Shown here: piece after piece, positions 53,818 through 63,162 of the stretch
Position numbering within the stretch: position 1 is the first letter of the stretch
Layout of the letters: every line of letters begins with the position of its first letter
Position numbers and translations under genes: made by a program
Notes under the pieces: generated by a model
Seen by the model: the letters and a program-made list of their open reading frames with translations, nothing else
Database searches by the model: none
Told to the model about the DNA's origin: nothing
Assembly (NCBI RefSeq): GCF_014705615.1
Contig: NZ_JACXJA010000029.1
Span: 1-64,000 of the forward strand
Source of the DNA: Paenibacillus oceani
GTDB taxonomy: Bacteria > Bacillota > Bacilli > Paenibacillales > NBRC-103111
Reading direction: 5' to 3'
Length of the DNA: 64,000 nucleotides

Positions 53818-53901
53818 AAACATCCCCCTCCAATCCGCCGCTTGCAAGCCCGCCCCGTTCCGGAGCGGTATACCGATTGTTGCATCTTGACTGCATCATA
53901 A

Positions 53902-54252
53902 CTATATCTTGACGACGATCATGCCGCCCTCAATGACAACCTCGTAACATTGCAGCTTTTTCTTGATCGGGGCGAGCGCTTTTCCGGTTTTGATATCGAA
54001 CTCCCAGCCGTGCCATGGGCAGCGGACGATTTCGCCCTTTCTGCCGAAATTGTACTCGTACACTTCGGAGGGGATATTCGTTCCGCACACCGGCCCTTTG
54101 CACATCTGCGCTCCTTGATGAGGGCAGTAGTTCAGGAGAGCGTAAAACTCGTTCCCGATATGGTAAACCACGACGGACCGGCCGGCGATCTCATACACTT
54201 GATGCTGATCTTCGGAAATCGAGTCGGCTCTTCCTACCACATGTAAGGTCAT
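53902..54252 (-). CDS. Rieske [2Fe-2S] ferredoxin-like protein
   Basis: A 116-residue soluble Rieske protein. The cluster ligands are Cys43 and His45 (YCPHQGAQ) and Cys78 and His81 (RCPWHGWEFD). This is the ferredoxin or NirD-like group that passes electrons to oxygenases or reductases. No oxygenase large subunit or reductase is encoded nearby. It starts 15 bases after the amidohydrolase stop, so the two are cotranscribed. The partner enzyme is unknown. Confidence 0.92.
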   Translation of the reverse strand: MTLHVVGRADSISEDQHQVYEIAGRSVVVYHIGNEFYALLNYCPHQGAQMCKGPVCGTNIPSEVYEYNFGRKGEIVRCPWHGWEFDIKTGKALAPIKKKLQCYEVVIEGGMIVVKI

Positions 54253-54267
54253 CGCTGTTGTTCCTTT

Positions 54268-55326
54268 CTACAGCTTATACAACTGCTTGGCGTTTTCGTA
54301 AAAGATGCGTCTGCGATGCTCCGGCGTCAGCCACTTCAGGATATGATCCGGGGAATCGAAATCCCAGTGCGGATAATCGCTGGAGTAAAGCAGAATATGC
54401 TCGGCGTCGATCATCTCGAATATTTGCTTCAAATGGGCGATATTGTTCGGTTCCTCGATCGGCTGCGTCGTAAAGTAGCAATGGTCGCGGATGTATGCGC
54501 TCGGCATTTTTTTCAGCCACGGGACTTGAGAACGCAGCGCCGTGAAATTTTTGTCGAGCCTCCACATCAGATGCGGCAGCCAGGAGACTCCACCCTCGAT
54601 GAACACGAATTTCAGACGCGGGTATTTCTCGAATACGCCTTCGCAAATCAGGCTGGTGAGCTGGGCCATAAACGTGGTCGACAGGCACGTATGCCACTCG
54701 ATGTACCATGTCGGATATCCGGCGGCCGTCGGCGGATTCGCCTGGCCTGCGCCTTCGGCTCCGGGATGGATCGCGACCGGCAGTCCGTTCCGCTCCGCCG
54801 CCTCGTAGATCGGGTGGAAAAACCGCTGTCCAAGCGGCATCCGCGAGGCGCTGCTGGTTATGACCTGGACGAAGCCCGGATGAGAGCCGAGACGGTCGAT
54901 TTCCTTCGCAGCCAGCTGGGGGTCCTGCAAAGCTACGAAGATGGAGCCTTTGAACCTGGGATCTTTGTTCAGCCAATGATCGAGCTGGTAGTCGTTGTAA
55001 GCGCTGGCCGTAGCGGCGGCAAAATCGGGATCGTGGCCGACGGACACGCTGAACAGGTTGCCGGTCAAGACCGCAGCTTCCATATGGTACGGGTCCACCA
55101 GCTGTTCGATCAGAAAATCCGGGTCCGATCCGACGGCGCCGCCCCCGGGAGGAGTGGCGTCCTTTCTGCCGACCCCGACAGGGGAGTAGTATCCGGAGTA
55201 CATGAGGCCGAGTCCCCCGCGTTTGACCCGGTCCTTCCAAGTATCCGTCAAGTAGGGCAGCAGGTCCCGGTCGCTTCGTAAGGAATTGTGGACGTCACAG
55301 TCGATAATTTTCAACGTTTCATTCAA
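54268..55326 (-). CDS. Amidohydrolase 2 family (ACMSD-like) enzyme
   Basis: A 352-residue metal-dependent TIM-barrel enzyme. The metal site begins with IDCDVHNSL (a D-x-H version of the usual H-x-H). A later His is in VAIHPGAEG, and the active-site Asp is in LYSSDYPHWDFD. These proteins hydrolyse or decarboxylate aromatic or cyclic acids. The TTG at 55326 was chosen because GGGAGAG lies upstream and the domain begins immediately. It is the first gene of the minus-strand cluster and is divergent from an AraC regulator. Confidence 0.9.
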   Translation of the reverse strand: MNETLKIIDCDVHNSLRSDRDLLPYLTDTWKDRVKRGGLGLMYSGYYSPVGVGRKDATPPGGGAVGSDPDFLIEQLVDPYHMEAAVLTGNLFSVSVGHDPDFAAATASAYNDYQLDHWLNKDPRFKGSIFVALQDPQLAAKEIDRLGSHPGFVQVITSSASRMPLGQRFFHPIYEAAERNGLPVAIHPGAEGAGQANPPTAAGYPTWYIEWHTCLSTTFMAQLTSLICEGVFEKYPRLKFVFIEGGVSWLPHLMWRLDKNFTALRSQVPWLKKMPSAYIRDHCYFTTQPIEEPNNIAHLKQIFEMIDAEHILLYSSDYPHWDFDSPDHILKWLTPEHRRRIFYENAKQLYKL

Positions 55327-55623
55327 AATGGGTGTCTCTCCCTTGCTGGAAGATGGGGCTGAATTAGCGTTGCTTTTCCGGAAAGGTCGCTCCGCGCGTA
55401 CATTCAATTTATCATGATTGCGTTTTCATATCCATGAACGATAGCGATTCTTTTTGAACGATTCAACCATTTCCGCGCGCGGTCTGCCCGGCGGTAAGTC
55501 GGAAAAGCGTTAGCGGTCCGTTCCGCAGTCTTCGAAAAGGACATCGGCGCCGGACGTAGAATGGAATAAGCACGATCCAAGGGGATGGACAGACCCGCTG
55601 TGAATCGAAGGAGGAAGAAAACC

Positions 55624-56445
55624 GTGTACACGCTGAAGTCGGTTTTGTACGACGATCGCATCGAGAAGTGGCAAATCCGGGAGGAGAGGGTGCATCATCA
55701 TATCCTGATCTTCATCACAGGCGGTCAAGCGATCTATCATTCGGCCGGAGAAGTGTTCGAGCTTCATCAGGGGGACGTGCTGTTTATTCCGGCCGGTACG
55801 ATCCGCTCGTGTCATAACGACGCCAAGGGACCTCATCAGAAATATTCCGCGCACTTTACGACGGCCGGGGAAGCGGACAAGACGGTTGAGGCGCTGCGCC
55901 AGCGCGGCATGTTCAAATGGAACATCCATAACGCCGACTATTTCCGGCAGCGGTTCTCAATGCTGCTGCTCCAATGGTTCGATCAGACGCCGGGCGGGCT
56001 GCTCATCTGCCAAGGGATTTTGCTGGAGCTAATCGGGAGACTGATCCATGATACGCAGCAGCAGATCCGCTCCGCCGTCAAGAAGGATCTGATTCACAAG
56101 TTGCAAGCTTATATCGTCCACAACAAGTCCAAGCCGATCCAGCTGTCCGATCTCGCGCGCCATATCGACCGCTCCCCGAATCATGTCACAAGAATTTTCA
56201 AGGAAGTGCTCGGGCAAACCCCGATCGACTACATTCACCAGGTCAAAGTATCGGTAGCTTGCGAAATGCTGAAGAGCAGCGGCATGACGATCGCGGAAAT
56301 CTCCGATTATCTCGGCTATTGCGAACAATCTTACTTTCACCGCATCTTCAAAAAGTTTACCGGTGTCGCTCCCACGGCCGTGCAGAAAGGGCATCCGATC
56401 GCTTTCGTCCCGCTTCCGGGAGTGAGCGGTGCGGCTCGCAGATGA
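55624..56445 (+). CDS. AraC family regulator with cupin sensor
   Basis: A 273-residue regulator. The N-terminal cupin-like domain includes IFITGGQAIYHSAGEVF and GDVLFIPAGTIRSCH. The C-terminal AraC domain has LSDLARHIDRSPNHVTRIFK and IAEISDYLGYCEQSYFHRIF. GTG 55624 has AAGGAGG ten bases upstream. It diverges from the amidohydrolase-Rieske-lipoprotein cluster, which is the likely target. Its signal is presumably the compound that the cluster processes. Confidence 0.93.
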   Translation: MYTLKSVLYDDRIEKWQIREERVHHHILIFITGGQAIYHSAGEVFELHQGDVLFIPAGTIRSCHNDAKGPHQKYSAHFTTAGEADKTVEALRQRGMFKWNIHNADYFRQRFSMLLLQWFDQTPGGLLICQGILLELIGRLIHDTQQQIRSAVKKDLIHKLQAYIVHNKSKPIQLSDLARHIDRSPNHVTRIFKEVLGQTPIDYIHQVKVSVACEMLKSSGMTIAEISDYLGYCEQSYFHRIFKKFTGVAPTAVQKGHPIAFVPLPGVSGAARR

Positions 56446-56529
56446 AAACTCTTTACAGAACTAGCAAATGGTTAACGTTTTTTCGGATTTAACCGAGCCG
56501 GCAGGCAGGAAAATGTTGTCTTTCAGAGA

Positions 56530-58170
56530 ATGAAAGAAGGGAGAACATCAATACATAGAAGTCGGGAGATGAGGAACATCCGGAAATTTCGTGTTGGGGG
56601 CTGGGCCAAATGGCTCATTCTTGCTCTGCTGGTCGTAGTAGTAGGTTGTCAATCGTTGGGCGGGTTGGATCTGAACCGCGCACTGATCACCGGGATGGAT
56701 ACGGAGTCCATGCAGCAAAGCGTTACCGTGTCGCTGCATATGAAGACGGACCCGTCCAAGCTATCGGAAGAAACAAAAGCTATGGTCGACTTGTGGAACG
56801 ACGTCAAGCTCGAAATTCGCAATATGAAGATGGAGAACTGGGACCGGATGTCGCTGCAAGGCCAGCTGACGTTGGCCAAAGGCGCGATTCCGTTCCAGGC
56901 GTTTATGAACAGCGAGCATCTCGTGCTGAAAGTGGACGGACTCTCCAAAGCGATCGTCATTCCGCTTACGGAGACGGACGGTTTGACAGCCGCATTTGCG
57001 GCGGTGACCGAGAAGCTGCAGAAGGAGTACCAGGCCAAAGGAATCGACAAATCGATGGCTTCGCTGATCGTCTCGAACTTGCCGAATCCGAAATCGATCC
57101 AGGTGACGTCCGGGACGGAGAAGATTCATAACGAAAACGTCAACGTGTACAAGGTGGAGACGAGCCTTGACGGAACCGAGCTGGTGCCGCTCACCAAAAC
57201 GTTTATCCGCAACTTGACGAAGGACGACGCCAACTTCAAAAAGTTTATCGGCGAAATGTACGATGTGCTGTGGCCGGTGCTGAAGCCGTATCTGGAGAAG
57301 GAAGACGAGGCTTCGCCCTTGCTCCCGGGTTCGCCATTCGGATCGCCATTCGGCAGTTCGATGGACGGCTTGAAGGAAAGCTTGATGGAAGCGGCGTCCG
57401 ACAAGGAGCTCGCGGTTGATATGATCCATACGACGGCCAAGCAGCTGCTGTATATCGCGCTGATCGGCATCGATAGCGCCAGCAGGTCGGATGAGCCCGG
57501 GATTCAAGCGATGCTCAGCAAGCAGACTCAGGTGAAGGCGCGGCTCGCGTTCGATCAAAGCTTCAACCTTCGCAAATCGGAGCTTGATCTCGCATTTCCT
57601 GCGCCGGACGGCGGGGATCAGGGAATTACCGCTCTGCAGTTCAACATTCAATCGGAAACGTGGGATATTAACAAACCGGTGAAGGCGGACGTTCTGGATG
57701 CCGGCAAGACGCCGTTCGTCATGGGAACAAGCCGCTCTCCGGCAGAATTGATGGAAGAGGTCGATCCGGAATCGCTGCTCGGCGAGCTGATCGCTCTCGA
57801 GATGAACAAGTATGAGCCGGCCACGGTATATATTCCATTGCAAATATCGGATGAATTCGGCCCATACGAGGCTTATTTGCACGAAGGCATCTCCTATATC
57901 GATTTGGAACTGCTGGCTGCCTACATGGGAGCGGACGTTTCCTATGAGGACGAAGCGATTACAGTGACCGGTATGTGGTTTACGACGATCGAGCTTGCCG
58001 CCGGCAGCTCGGAAGCGGTCGTGGATGACGAAGCGTACGAGATGGACGGTCCTGTCATCAAGCAAGGCGAGTCGTATTACGTTCCGCTTCGATTCATAGC
58101 CGAGCATCTGTACGGCGAGGTCGATTACGACGCTGAAAGCGGACTGATCGAGCTGGTGCTTCCGGAATAA
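56530..58170 (+). CDS. Lipoprotein with C-terminal stalk-like domain
   Basis: A 546-residue surface lipoprotein with lipobox VVGC after a single hydrophobic segment. The start is uncertain. ATG 56530 has a weak site; ATG 56569 gives a normal signal peptide but lies directly against GGGAG. The N-terminal 400 residues look like an all-beta/alpha LppX-like domain. A GSPFGSPFGS linker occurs near residue 265-275. The last 110 residues resemble the copper-amine-oxidase N-terminal (stalk) domain common on Paenibacillus surface proteins (SYYVPLRFIAEHLYGEVDYD). The role is unknown. Confidence 0.8.
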   Translation: MKEGRTSIHRSREMRNIRKFRVGGWAKWLILALLVVVVGCQSLGGLDLNRALITGMDTESMQQSVTVSLHMKTDPSKLSEETKAMVDLWNDVKLEIRNMKMENWDRMSLQGQLTLAKGAIPFQAFMNSEHLVLKVDGLSKAIVIPLTETDGLTAAFAAVTEKLQKEYQAKGIDKSMASLIVSNLPNPKSIQVTSGTEKIHNENVNVYKVETSLDGTELVPLTKTFIRNLTKDDANFKKFIGEMYDVLWPVLKPYLEKEDEASPLLPGSPFGSPFGSSMDGLKESLMEAASDKELAVDMIHTTAKQLLYIALIGIDSASRSDEPGIQAMLSKQTQVKARLAFDQSFNLRKSELDLAFPAPDGGDQGITALQFNIQSETWDINKPVKADVLDAGKTPFVMGTSRSPAELMEEVDPESLLGELIALEMNKYEPATVYIPLQISDEFGPYEAYLHEGISYIDLELLAAYMGADVSYEDEAITVTGMWFTTIELAAGSSEAVVDDEAYEMDGPVIKQGESYYVPLRFIAEHLYGEVDYDAESGLIELVLPE

Positions 58171-58199
58171 TTACACGTTAACAATAGGATAACGCACAA

Positions 58200-58242
58200 A
58201 CAGACCGTCAGGGCATCGATTCCCGACGGTCTGTTTTGTTTT
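58200..58242 (+). terminator. Terminator between converging genes
   Basis: ACAGACCGTC (58200-58209) pairs with GACGGTCTGT (58225-58234), then TTTGTTTT. It serves the lipoprotein gene and may also stop the thi operon from the other side. Confidence 0.9.
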
Positions 58243-58272
58243 CAGCGGTACATTCGGAAACGCACAAGCCGC

Positions 58273-59079
58273 TTACTTCGCTGAACTCAGCCGGAGCGCC
58301 GCATGATGGGTCGGGCCGATGCCTTTGCCGATCTCCAGACCGGAGGCGATGGCGGCCGTGATGAACCGTTTGGCTTCGGAGACGGCGTCGGTTACCGCCA
58401 GCCCCTTGGCCAGTCCGGCCGCTATCGCCGAAGCGGTCGTGCAGCCGGTGCCGTGCGTATGCTTCGTGCGAATACGCGGCGAGCGGTACAGGATCGCCTC
58501 CGAGCCGTCGTACAACACGTCGACGGCTTCTTCTCCGTCAAGATGGCCGCCCTTCAGAAACACGTAACGCGGGCCCAGCTCATGAAGCCGCTTGGCCGCC
58601 TCGATCATCTGCTCGACGCTGCCGATCTCCTGCGAACCGAGGATCGCGCACGCTTCCGGCACGTTCGGCGTAAGAACCGTCGCGATCGGCAGAAGCTCGC
58701 GCCGCAGCGCTTCCACGGCTTCCTGCTGCAGCAGGGCCGCGCCGCCTTTGGCGATCATCACCGGGTCCAGGACGAGCGGATACGGCCCGTACCGGTTCAG
58801 CTTGTCCGCCACGAGCGAGATAATATTGGCCGAGAACAGCATCCCCGTCTTGACCGCATCCGTCCCGATATCGGAAAGGACCGAGTCGATCTGCTGGCCG
58901 ATCGCTTCCAGCGGCAGCGGGTATACGCCTTGGACGCCGAGCGTATTTTGGGCGGTGATCGCGGTGATGGCGCTTGTTCCGAACACGCCAAGCTCCTGGA
59001 ACGTCTTCAGATCGGCCTGGATGCCTGCGCCGCCTCCGGAGTCGGAGCCCGCGATCGTCATCGCCTTAGGGATAGTCAT
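58273..59079 (-). CDS. thiD: Hydroxymethylpyrimidine (phosphate) kinase
   Basis: A 268-residue ribokinase-fold enzyme that phosphorylates HMP and HMP-phosphate to HMP-pyrophosphate for thiamine synthesis. The N-terminal AGSDSGGGAGIQADLKTF and the C-terminal anion-hole GTGCTTASAIA are complete. ATG 59079 follows GAGGAGG. It is the last gene of the thi operon, 38 bases after thiO. Confidence 0.96.
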   Translation of the reverse strand: MTIPKAMTIAGSDSGGGAGIQADLKTFQELGVFGTSAITAITAQNTLGVQGVYPLPLEAIGQQIDSVLSDIGTDAVKTGMLFSANIISLVADKLNRYGPYPLVLDPVMIAKGGAALLQQEAVEALRRELLPIATVLTPNVPEACAILGSQEIGSVEQMIEAAKRLHELGPRYVFLKGGHLDGEEAVDVLYDGSEAILYRSPRIRTKHTHGTGCTTASAIAAGLAKGLAVTDAVSEAKRFITAAIASGLEIGKGIGPTHHAALRLSSAK

Positions 59080-59117
59080 TCGGTTGCCTCCTCTAACGGA
59101 CAAAGTTGGGGTCTAGC

Positions 59118-60230
59118 TTAAAAACGTTCGGGTGCGAATGCACCTAGCGGCAGACCGGTCGTCTCACGGCCTTCCATCAGGTCGGCGATCACATGAGCGG
59201 TAACCGGGCTGAGCAGGATGCCGTTGCGGTAATGGCCGGCGGCGAACAGTAGCGAATCGGAGCGGCTCGACGCTCCGAGCAGCGGAAAGCCGTCGTGGGT
59301 GGCGGGGCGAAGGCCGGCCCACTCATGGAAGGGCCGCATGCCGCCAAGAAACGGGAACAGCTTTCCGTTCCAGCTTTTCAGCCGGTCGATCCCCTTGCTC
59401 GTGACCGACGTCTCGAAGCCGGCTATATCTTCCGAAGCTCCGCAGACGAGCGAGCCGTTCCGTTTGCCGACCACATACCCTTGACTGCAAAAGACCATGT
59501 GCCGGACCGGCATATCCGGCGTCTCGTAAGCGCATATTTGCCCGCGGATCGGGTACACCGGGATGCGCATGTCAAGCGCCGCTTCCATCAGTCCCGCCCA
59601 TGCGCCGCTGGCCACGACCAGCTTGTCGCTGCGGAACGTGCCGCCGGACAACGGGCAGCACACCTCGGCGCCGCCGCTCCAGCGCGTGACCTGGACTTCG
59701 CCGAGTCCGTCCCGGATCTCGACGCCGAGCTTCCGGCAAGCTTCTTCCAGCGCTTTCACGTACCCTGGAGCGTATACGTGCGATTCTCCGGGGTAATACA
59801 AGGCGCCCGCCGCCTCCGGGGCGATATGCGGCTCCAGCTCCCGCAGCCGCCGTCCGTCCAGCAGCTCGCTTGCCGCGCCGTAATCGTCCTGCCAGCTTTG
59901 GCGGGACCGCATGGCGAGTACGTCGGCTTCGTGGTAATGCACGTATAAGCTGCCGGTAGCGGAATATTCGAAGTCGAGGCCGGACACGTCCTTGACGGCC
60001 TGCTGCCAGTTCGGGTACAGGTTCAGGCTTTGCAGGCAAAGCTGGAAGAAAGGGTCCGGCTGCTCCGTATTTTCAGAGTAAGGGGCGAGCATCCCGGCTG
60101 CCGCTCCCGACGCTTGGCCGCCGCAGCGTCCCTGCTCCAGCACGGTGACGGGGAAGCCCCGGCGGCGCAATTCGAAGGCGCATGACAGACCGATCACGCC
60201 GCCGCCCAGCACCATTACATGTTGTGTCAT
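59118..60230 (-). CDS. thiO: Glycine oxidase
   Basis: A 370-residue FAD enzyme that oxidises glycine to iminoglycine (dehydroglycine), the nitrogen-carbon donor for the thiazole ring. The FAD-binding motif is VLGGGVIGLSCAFELRRRG. The segments GQASGAAAGMLAPYSE and HYRNGILLSP are typical of ThiO. It replaces the tyrosine lyase ThiH used by some bacteria, so oxygen-dependent synthesis is expected. It sits between thiG and thiD. Confidence 0.96.
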   Translation of the reverse strand: MTQHVMVLGGGVIGLSCAFELRRRGFPVTVLEQGRCGGQASGAAAGMLAPYSENTEQPDPFFQLCLQSLNLYPNWQQAVKDVSGLDFEYSATGSLYVHYHEADVLAMRSRQSWQDDYGAASELLDGRRLRELEPHIAPEAAGALYYPGESHVYAPGYVKALEEACRKLGVEIRDGLGEVQVTRWSGGAEVCCPLSGGTFRSDKLVVASGAWAGLMEAALDMRIPVYPIRGQICAYETPDMPVRHMVFCSQGYVVGKRNGSLVCGASEDIAGFETSVTSKGIDRLKSWNGKLFPFLGGMRPFHEWAGLRPATHDGFPLLGASSRSDSLLFAAGHYRNGILLSPVTAHVIADLMEGRETTGLPLGAFAPERF

Positions 60231-60259
60231 TGCAAGACCAGCTTTCCGATATAGGGTTG

Positions 60260-61045
60260 TTAGTTAGGGGTAGAGATAAACTGCTCCAAGCCGCTGCTTG
60301 CCGAAGCGTAACGTTTCTTCGGAATCCGTCCGGCCAAGTACGAGAGGCGTCCGGCCTCGATCGCCAGCTTCATCGCCAGCGCCATCCGGACCGGGTCTTT
60401 CGCCTTGGCGACCGGCGTATTCATTAAGATTCCGTCCACGCCGAGCTCCATCGCCTGCACGACGTCCTGGGCCGAGCCGAGTCCGGCGTCCACGATGACC
60501 GGGACGCCGGACTCCTCGACGATCAGACCGATATTATACGGGTTCAGGATGCCGAGTCCGGTGCCGATCGGCGCTCCGCCGGGCATGACGGCTGCTGCGC
60601 CAGCCTCTTCGAGATGTTTGCACAGGATCGGGTCGTCCGATGTATAAGGAAGCACGACGAAACCTTCCGCGGCCAGGATCTCGGTTGCTTTTAACGTTTC
60701 GATCGGGTCGGGGAGCAGCGTTTTTTCGTTGGCGCTGATCTCGACCTTGATCCAGTTGCCGATGCCGGAAGCCCGGGCGAGCCTGGCGATCCGTACGGCT
60801 TCGTCAGCCGTGCGGGCTCCGGACGTATTCGGCAAATACGTGAACGATTTGCCTTCGAAATGTTGAAGGATCGCGTCATCGCCCGGCGCGTCCAGGTTGA
60901 TGCGGCGGATGGCGAAGGTGAGTACCTGAGCTCCCGACTTTTCAATTGCGGCATTTTGCACGAACGGATTCGGATAACGGCCGGTGCCGAGAAAAAAACG
61001 CGAAGCCAGCTCCGTTCCGCCGATGAGAAGTGGATCTTGATGCAT
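60260..61045 (-). CDS. thiG: Thiazole synthase
   Basis: A 261-residue TIM-barrel enzyme that joins iminoglycine, deoxyxylulose phosphate and sulfur from ThiS to make the thiazole ring. The [10 protein letters not shown] opening, the WIKVEIS segment and [12 protein letters not shown] are typical. ATG 61045 has a GGAGGAGG site inside the end of thiS, seven bases after the thiS stop. The upstream in-frame ATG (61069) overlaps this site and is not used. Confidence 0.96.
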   Translation of the reverse strand: MHQDPLLIGGTELASRFFLGTGRYPNPFVQNAAIEKSGAQVLTFAIRRINLDAPGDDAILQHFEGKSFTYLPNTSGARTADEAVRIARLARASGIGNWIKVEISANEKTLLPDPIETLKATEILAAEGFVVLPYTSDDPILCKHLEEAGAAAVMPGGAPIGTGLGILNPYNIGLIVEESGVPVIVDAGLGSAQDVVQAMELGVDGILMNTPVAKAKDPVRMALAMKLAIEAGRLSYLAGRIPKKRYASASSGLEQFISTPN

Positions 61046-61052
61046 ACCGGGT

Positions 61053-61253
61053 TCAGCCTCCTCCGACAAAATGTACGAGTTCGATTTTCATGCCCGGAGC
61101 CAGCCCGGCGGCGGTCCAGGTTTCCTTCGGTACGATCGCGCCGTCGATTTCGACGACGACCATCTTATGCTCCAGCCCGTAAGCACGCAGCAGGCCGATC
61201 ACCGTTTCCCCGGCTTCTACTGTACGGGTTTGTCCGTTTACGATAACGTCCAT
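61053..61253 (-). CDS. thiS: Sulfur carrier protein ThiS
   Basis: A 66-residue ubiquitin-like protein. The C-terminal GGG tail is the site of adenylation by ThiF and thiocarboxylation, and it donates sulfur to Thi[17 protein letters not shown] and [10 protein letters not shown] are characteristic. It lies directly before thiG. The size is normal for ThiS. Confidence 0.95.
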   Translation of the reverse strand: MDVIVNGQTRTVEAGETVIGLLRAYGLEHKMVVVEIDGAIVPKETWTAAGLAPGMKIELVHFVGGG

Positions 61254-61271
61254 AGTCTCCTCCGCTGACCG

Positions 61272-61907
61272 TCACTGCGGCGATGCCGCAGCTGAATTGA
61301 TTTTATCCAGGAACGACCGGCAAGTGCCCTGAATGTCCGGGCTTCCTACGATCTCGCTGATCGCGCATATGCGGCGGGCTCCCGCCCCCAGCACCTGATC
61401 GACGTTGTGCAGCTTGATGCCCCCGATCGCCACGAACGGGATGGCGATTTCCGCTGCAACCTGCCGGACGTAAGAGGTAGTGACCGGAGCGACAACATCT
61501 TCCTTGCTCTTGGTCGGGAATATCGGTCCGACACCGATGTAATCCGCGCCGTCGCGCTCGGCCTGCCTCGCTTCCTCGATGGCGTGAGTGGATATGCCGA
61601 TGATTTTGCCGCCGACGATCTTGCGGGCGTCCGCCAGCGGCAAATCGTCCTGCCCGAGATGAATGCCGTCGGCATCTACCGCGAGCGCGATATCGATATA
61701 ATCGTTGACGATGAAGGTCACGCCGTAACGAAGCGTCAGCTCACGCAGCGCTTTGGCTTTCGCCAGCACCTCGCGGCGGGGGCTCTTTTTGTCCCGCAGC
61801 TGGATGATGTCGCATCCGCCCTTGATCGCTTCCTCCATCACTTCGATCATCGGCTTGCCCGGGTGGAATTCCTCTCCGGTGATGGCGTACAGCTTGAATG
61901 GTTTCAT
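61272..61907 (-). CDS. thiE: Thiamine phosphate synthase
   Basis: A 211-residue TIM barrel that couples HMP-pyrophosphate with thiazole phosphate. IQLRDKKSPRREVLAKA, VNDYIDIALAVDADGIHLGQ and the GIGVGPIFPT-like DYIGVGPIFPTKSK match ThiE rather than the TenI paralogue, since the catalytic residues are present. It follows thiF by 25 bases. Confidence 0.92.
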   Translation of the reverse strand: MKPFKLYAITGEEFHPGKPMIEVMEEAIKGGCDIIQLRDKKSPRREVLAKAKALRELTLRYGVTFIVNDYIDIALAVDADGIHLGQDDLPLADARKIVGGKIIGISTHAIEEARQAERDGADYIGVGPIFPTKSKEDVVAPVTTSYVRQVAAEIAIPFVAIGGIKLHNVDQVLGAGARRICAISEIVGSPDIQGTCRSFLDKINSAAASPQ

Positions 61908-61932
61908 ATCGCCTGCCTCCTTCTATAATCGA

Positions 61933-62958
61933 TCAGAGCCCGATATAGCGGGCGTATAACGTTTTGGCTCGTACGGGGTCCTCGGTGCCTTGCACGAGCA
62001 CGCGCCCGTCGGGAAACAGGACGAGGCGTTCGCCTTCCGGCAGCTCGGCCTTCAGCAGGAACGGGTTGGACTGGATTCGCGCGACGCGTTCCAGTTTTTC
62101 TTTCCAATAATCGAGATCGAAGCCGCTGCGGGCCCGGATCTGGATCGTCTCGCGGCCGCACAGCGAAGTCGCGTCATCGAGCCCAATCTCGTCAAGAGCA
62201 GGGTAGCGATGACCGCAACATACCGGGCAGTCCGACTTCGAAGAAGGGAGCTTCATCTCGTACGACTGATTGTGCCACGCGTCAAATGTGATCAGCGTGT
62301 TCCGGCGGGCAGCGGTATCGCCGACGAGATGCTTCAGCGCTTCGGTTGCCTGATACGAAGCGACGATATCGACGACGGGAGAGATGACCCCGATCATGTC
62401 GCATGTCTCCCCGGAGCTGTCTCCGGGCTCGATCAGGCACCGCAGGCAGCCGGTCTGTCCGGGGACGAAGATCGCGCTCATCCCCCGGGAGGCGACCGCG
62501 CCGCCGTATACGAACGGAATTTGGTTCTTGAAGCAGGCATCGTTTAATAAGTATCGGGTATGAAAGTTATCCGTCCCGTCCAGCACAAGGTCCATGCCTT
62601 CGATCAACTGATCGATATTGGCCGCGGTCGTATCGGCGACGATGGCTTCCAGCTTGACGCCGGAGTTGATCTTGGACAGTCTTTGCTTGGCCGCTATGGC
62701 TTTGGGAATGGAAGCCGCTGCATCTTCTTCGTCGTACAGCATTTGCCGCTGCAAATTACTCGCTTCGACGTAATCCCGGTCGACGAACCGGACGGTTCCG
62801 AGCCCCGAGCGGACCATATGGTTAGCCAGCACTGTACCGAGAGCGCCCATGCCTACGATCAGTACGGCACATTCGGAGAGTCGGCGTTGTCCGCCGGGGC
62901 CGATCGGTTTGAATAACATTTGCCGCGAATATCGGCTGGACGAATCGTTAGTGGTCAT
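61933..62958 (-). CDS. thiF: Adenylyltransferase ThiF/MoeB family
   Basis: A 341-residue E1-like enzyme that adenylates the C-terminus of ThiS. The nucleotide motif is VGMGALGTVLANHM. The Zn-binding cysteines are in CLRCLIE and CPVCCGHRYP. An extra C-terminal region of about 85 residues (from VCCGHRYPALDE onward) is longer than classic ThiF. ATG 62958 follows AAGGAGGCG. It is the first gene after the TPP riboswitch. Genomic context decides for ThiF over MoeB. Confidence 0.93.
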   Translation of the reverse strand: MTTNDSSSRYSRQMLFKPIGPGGQRRLSECAVLIVGMGALGTVLANHMVRSGLGTVRFVDRDYVEASNLQRQMLYDEEDAAASIPKAIAAKQRLSKINSGVKLEAIVADTTAANIDQLIEGMDLVLDGTDNFHTRYLLNDACFKNQIPFVYGGAVASRGMSAIFVPGQTGCLRCLIEPGDSSGETCDMIGVISPVVDIVASYQATEALKHLVGDTAARRNTLITFDAWHNQSYEMKLPSSKSDCPVCCGHRYPALDEIGLDDATSLCGRETIQIRARSGFDLDYWKEKLERVARIQSNPFLLKAELPEGERLVLFPDGRVLVQGTEDPVRAKTLYARYIGL

Positions 62959-63093
62959 GATGGCGGGTGCGCCTCCTTGGAAATACATAAAAACGGATCT
63001 ACCTCGGAAAGAACGCAGCTGAGCCTATTCCTGCCGCTCGCGGAGGCCGCGTCGGCCGCGGAAAAACGGGTCGCTAAGCCTTCCGCAACAGTA

Positions 63094-63117
63094 AAAAGGC
63101 CGCCTGCCAGGGCGGCC
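63094..63117 (-). terminator. Riboswitch-controlled terminator
   Basis: On the minus strand GGCCGCC, loop CTGGCA, GGCGGCC, then TTTTTA. It lies between the TPP aptamer and thiF, so it is the expression platform: thiamine pyrophosphate binding should let it form and stop transcription. Confidence 0.9.
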
Positions 63118-63162
63118 GCATATCGACGCTCGATTTGTTGAAAGAGTCAAGAATCGGTTGCG

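Noticed and set aside
54316-55281. A 321-codon plus-strand open frame opposite the amidohydrolase
   Set aside because: It overlaps a gene with full active-site motifs and shows no features of its own.
56761-58107. A 448-codon minus-strand open frame opposite the stalk-domain lipoprotein
   Set aside because: It is antisense to a gene with a signal peptide and a known C-terminal domain, and has a shadow-type Arg/His-rich composition.
61933-62958. MoeB (molybdopterin synthase adenylyltransferase)
   Set aside because: The protein family cannot separate the two, but the gene stands in a TPP-riboswitch operon with thiS and thiG, and no molybdopterin genes are near.
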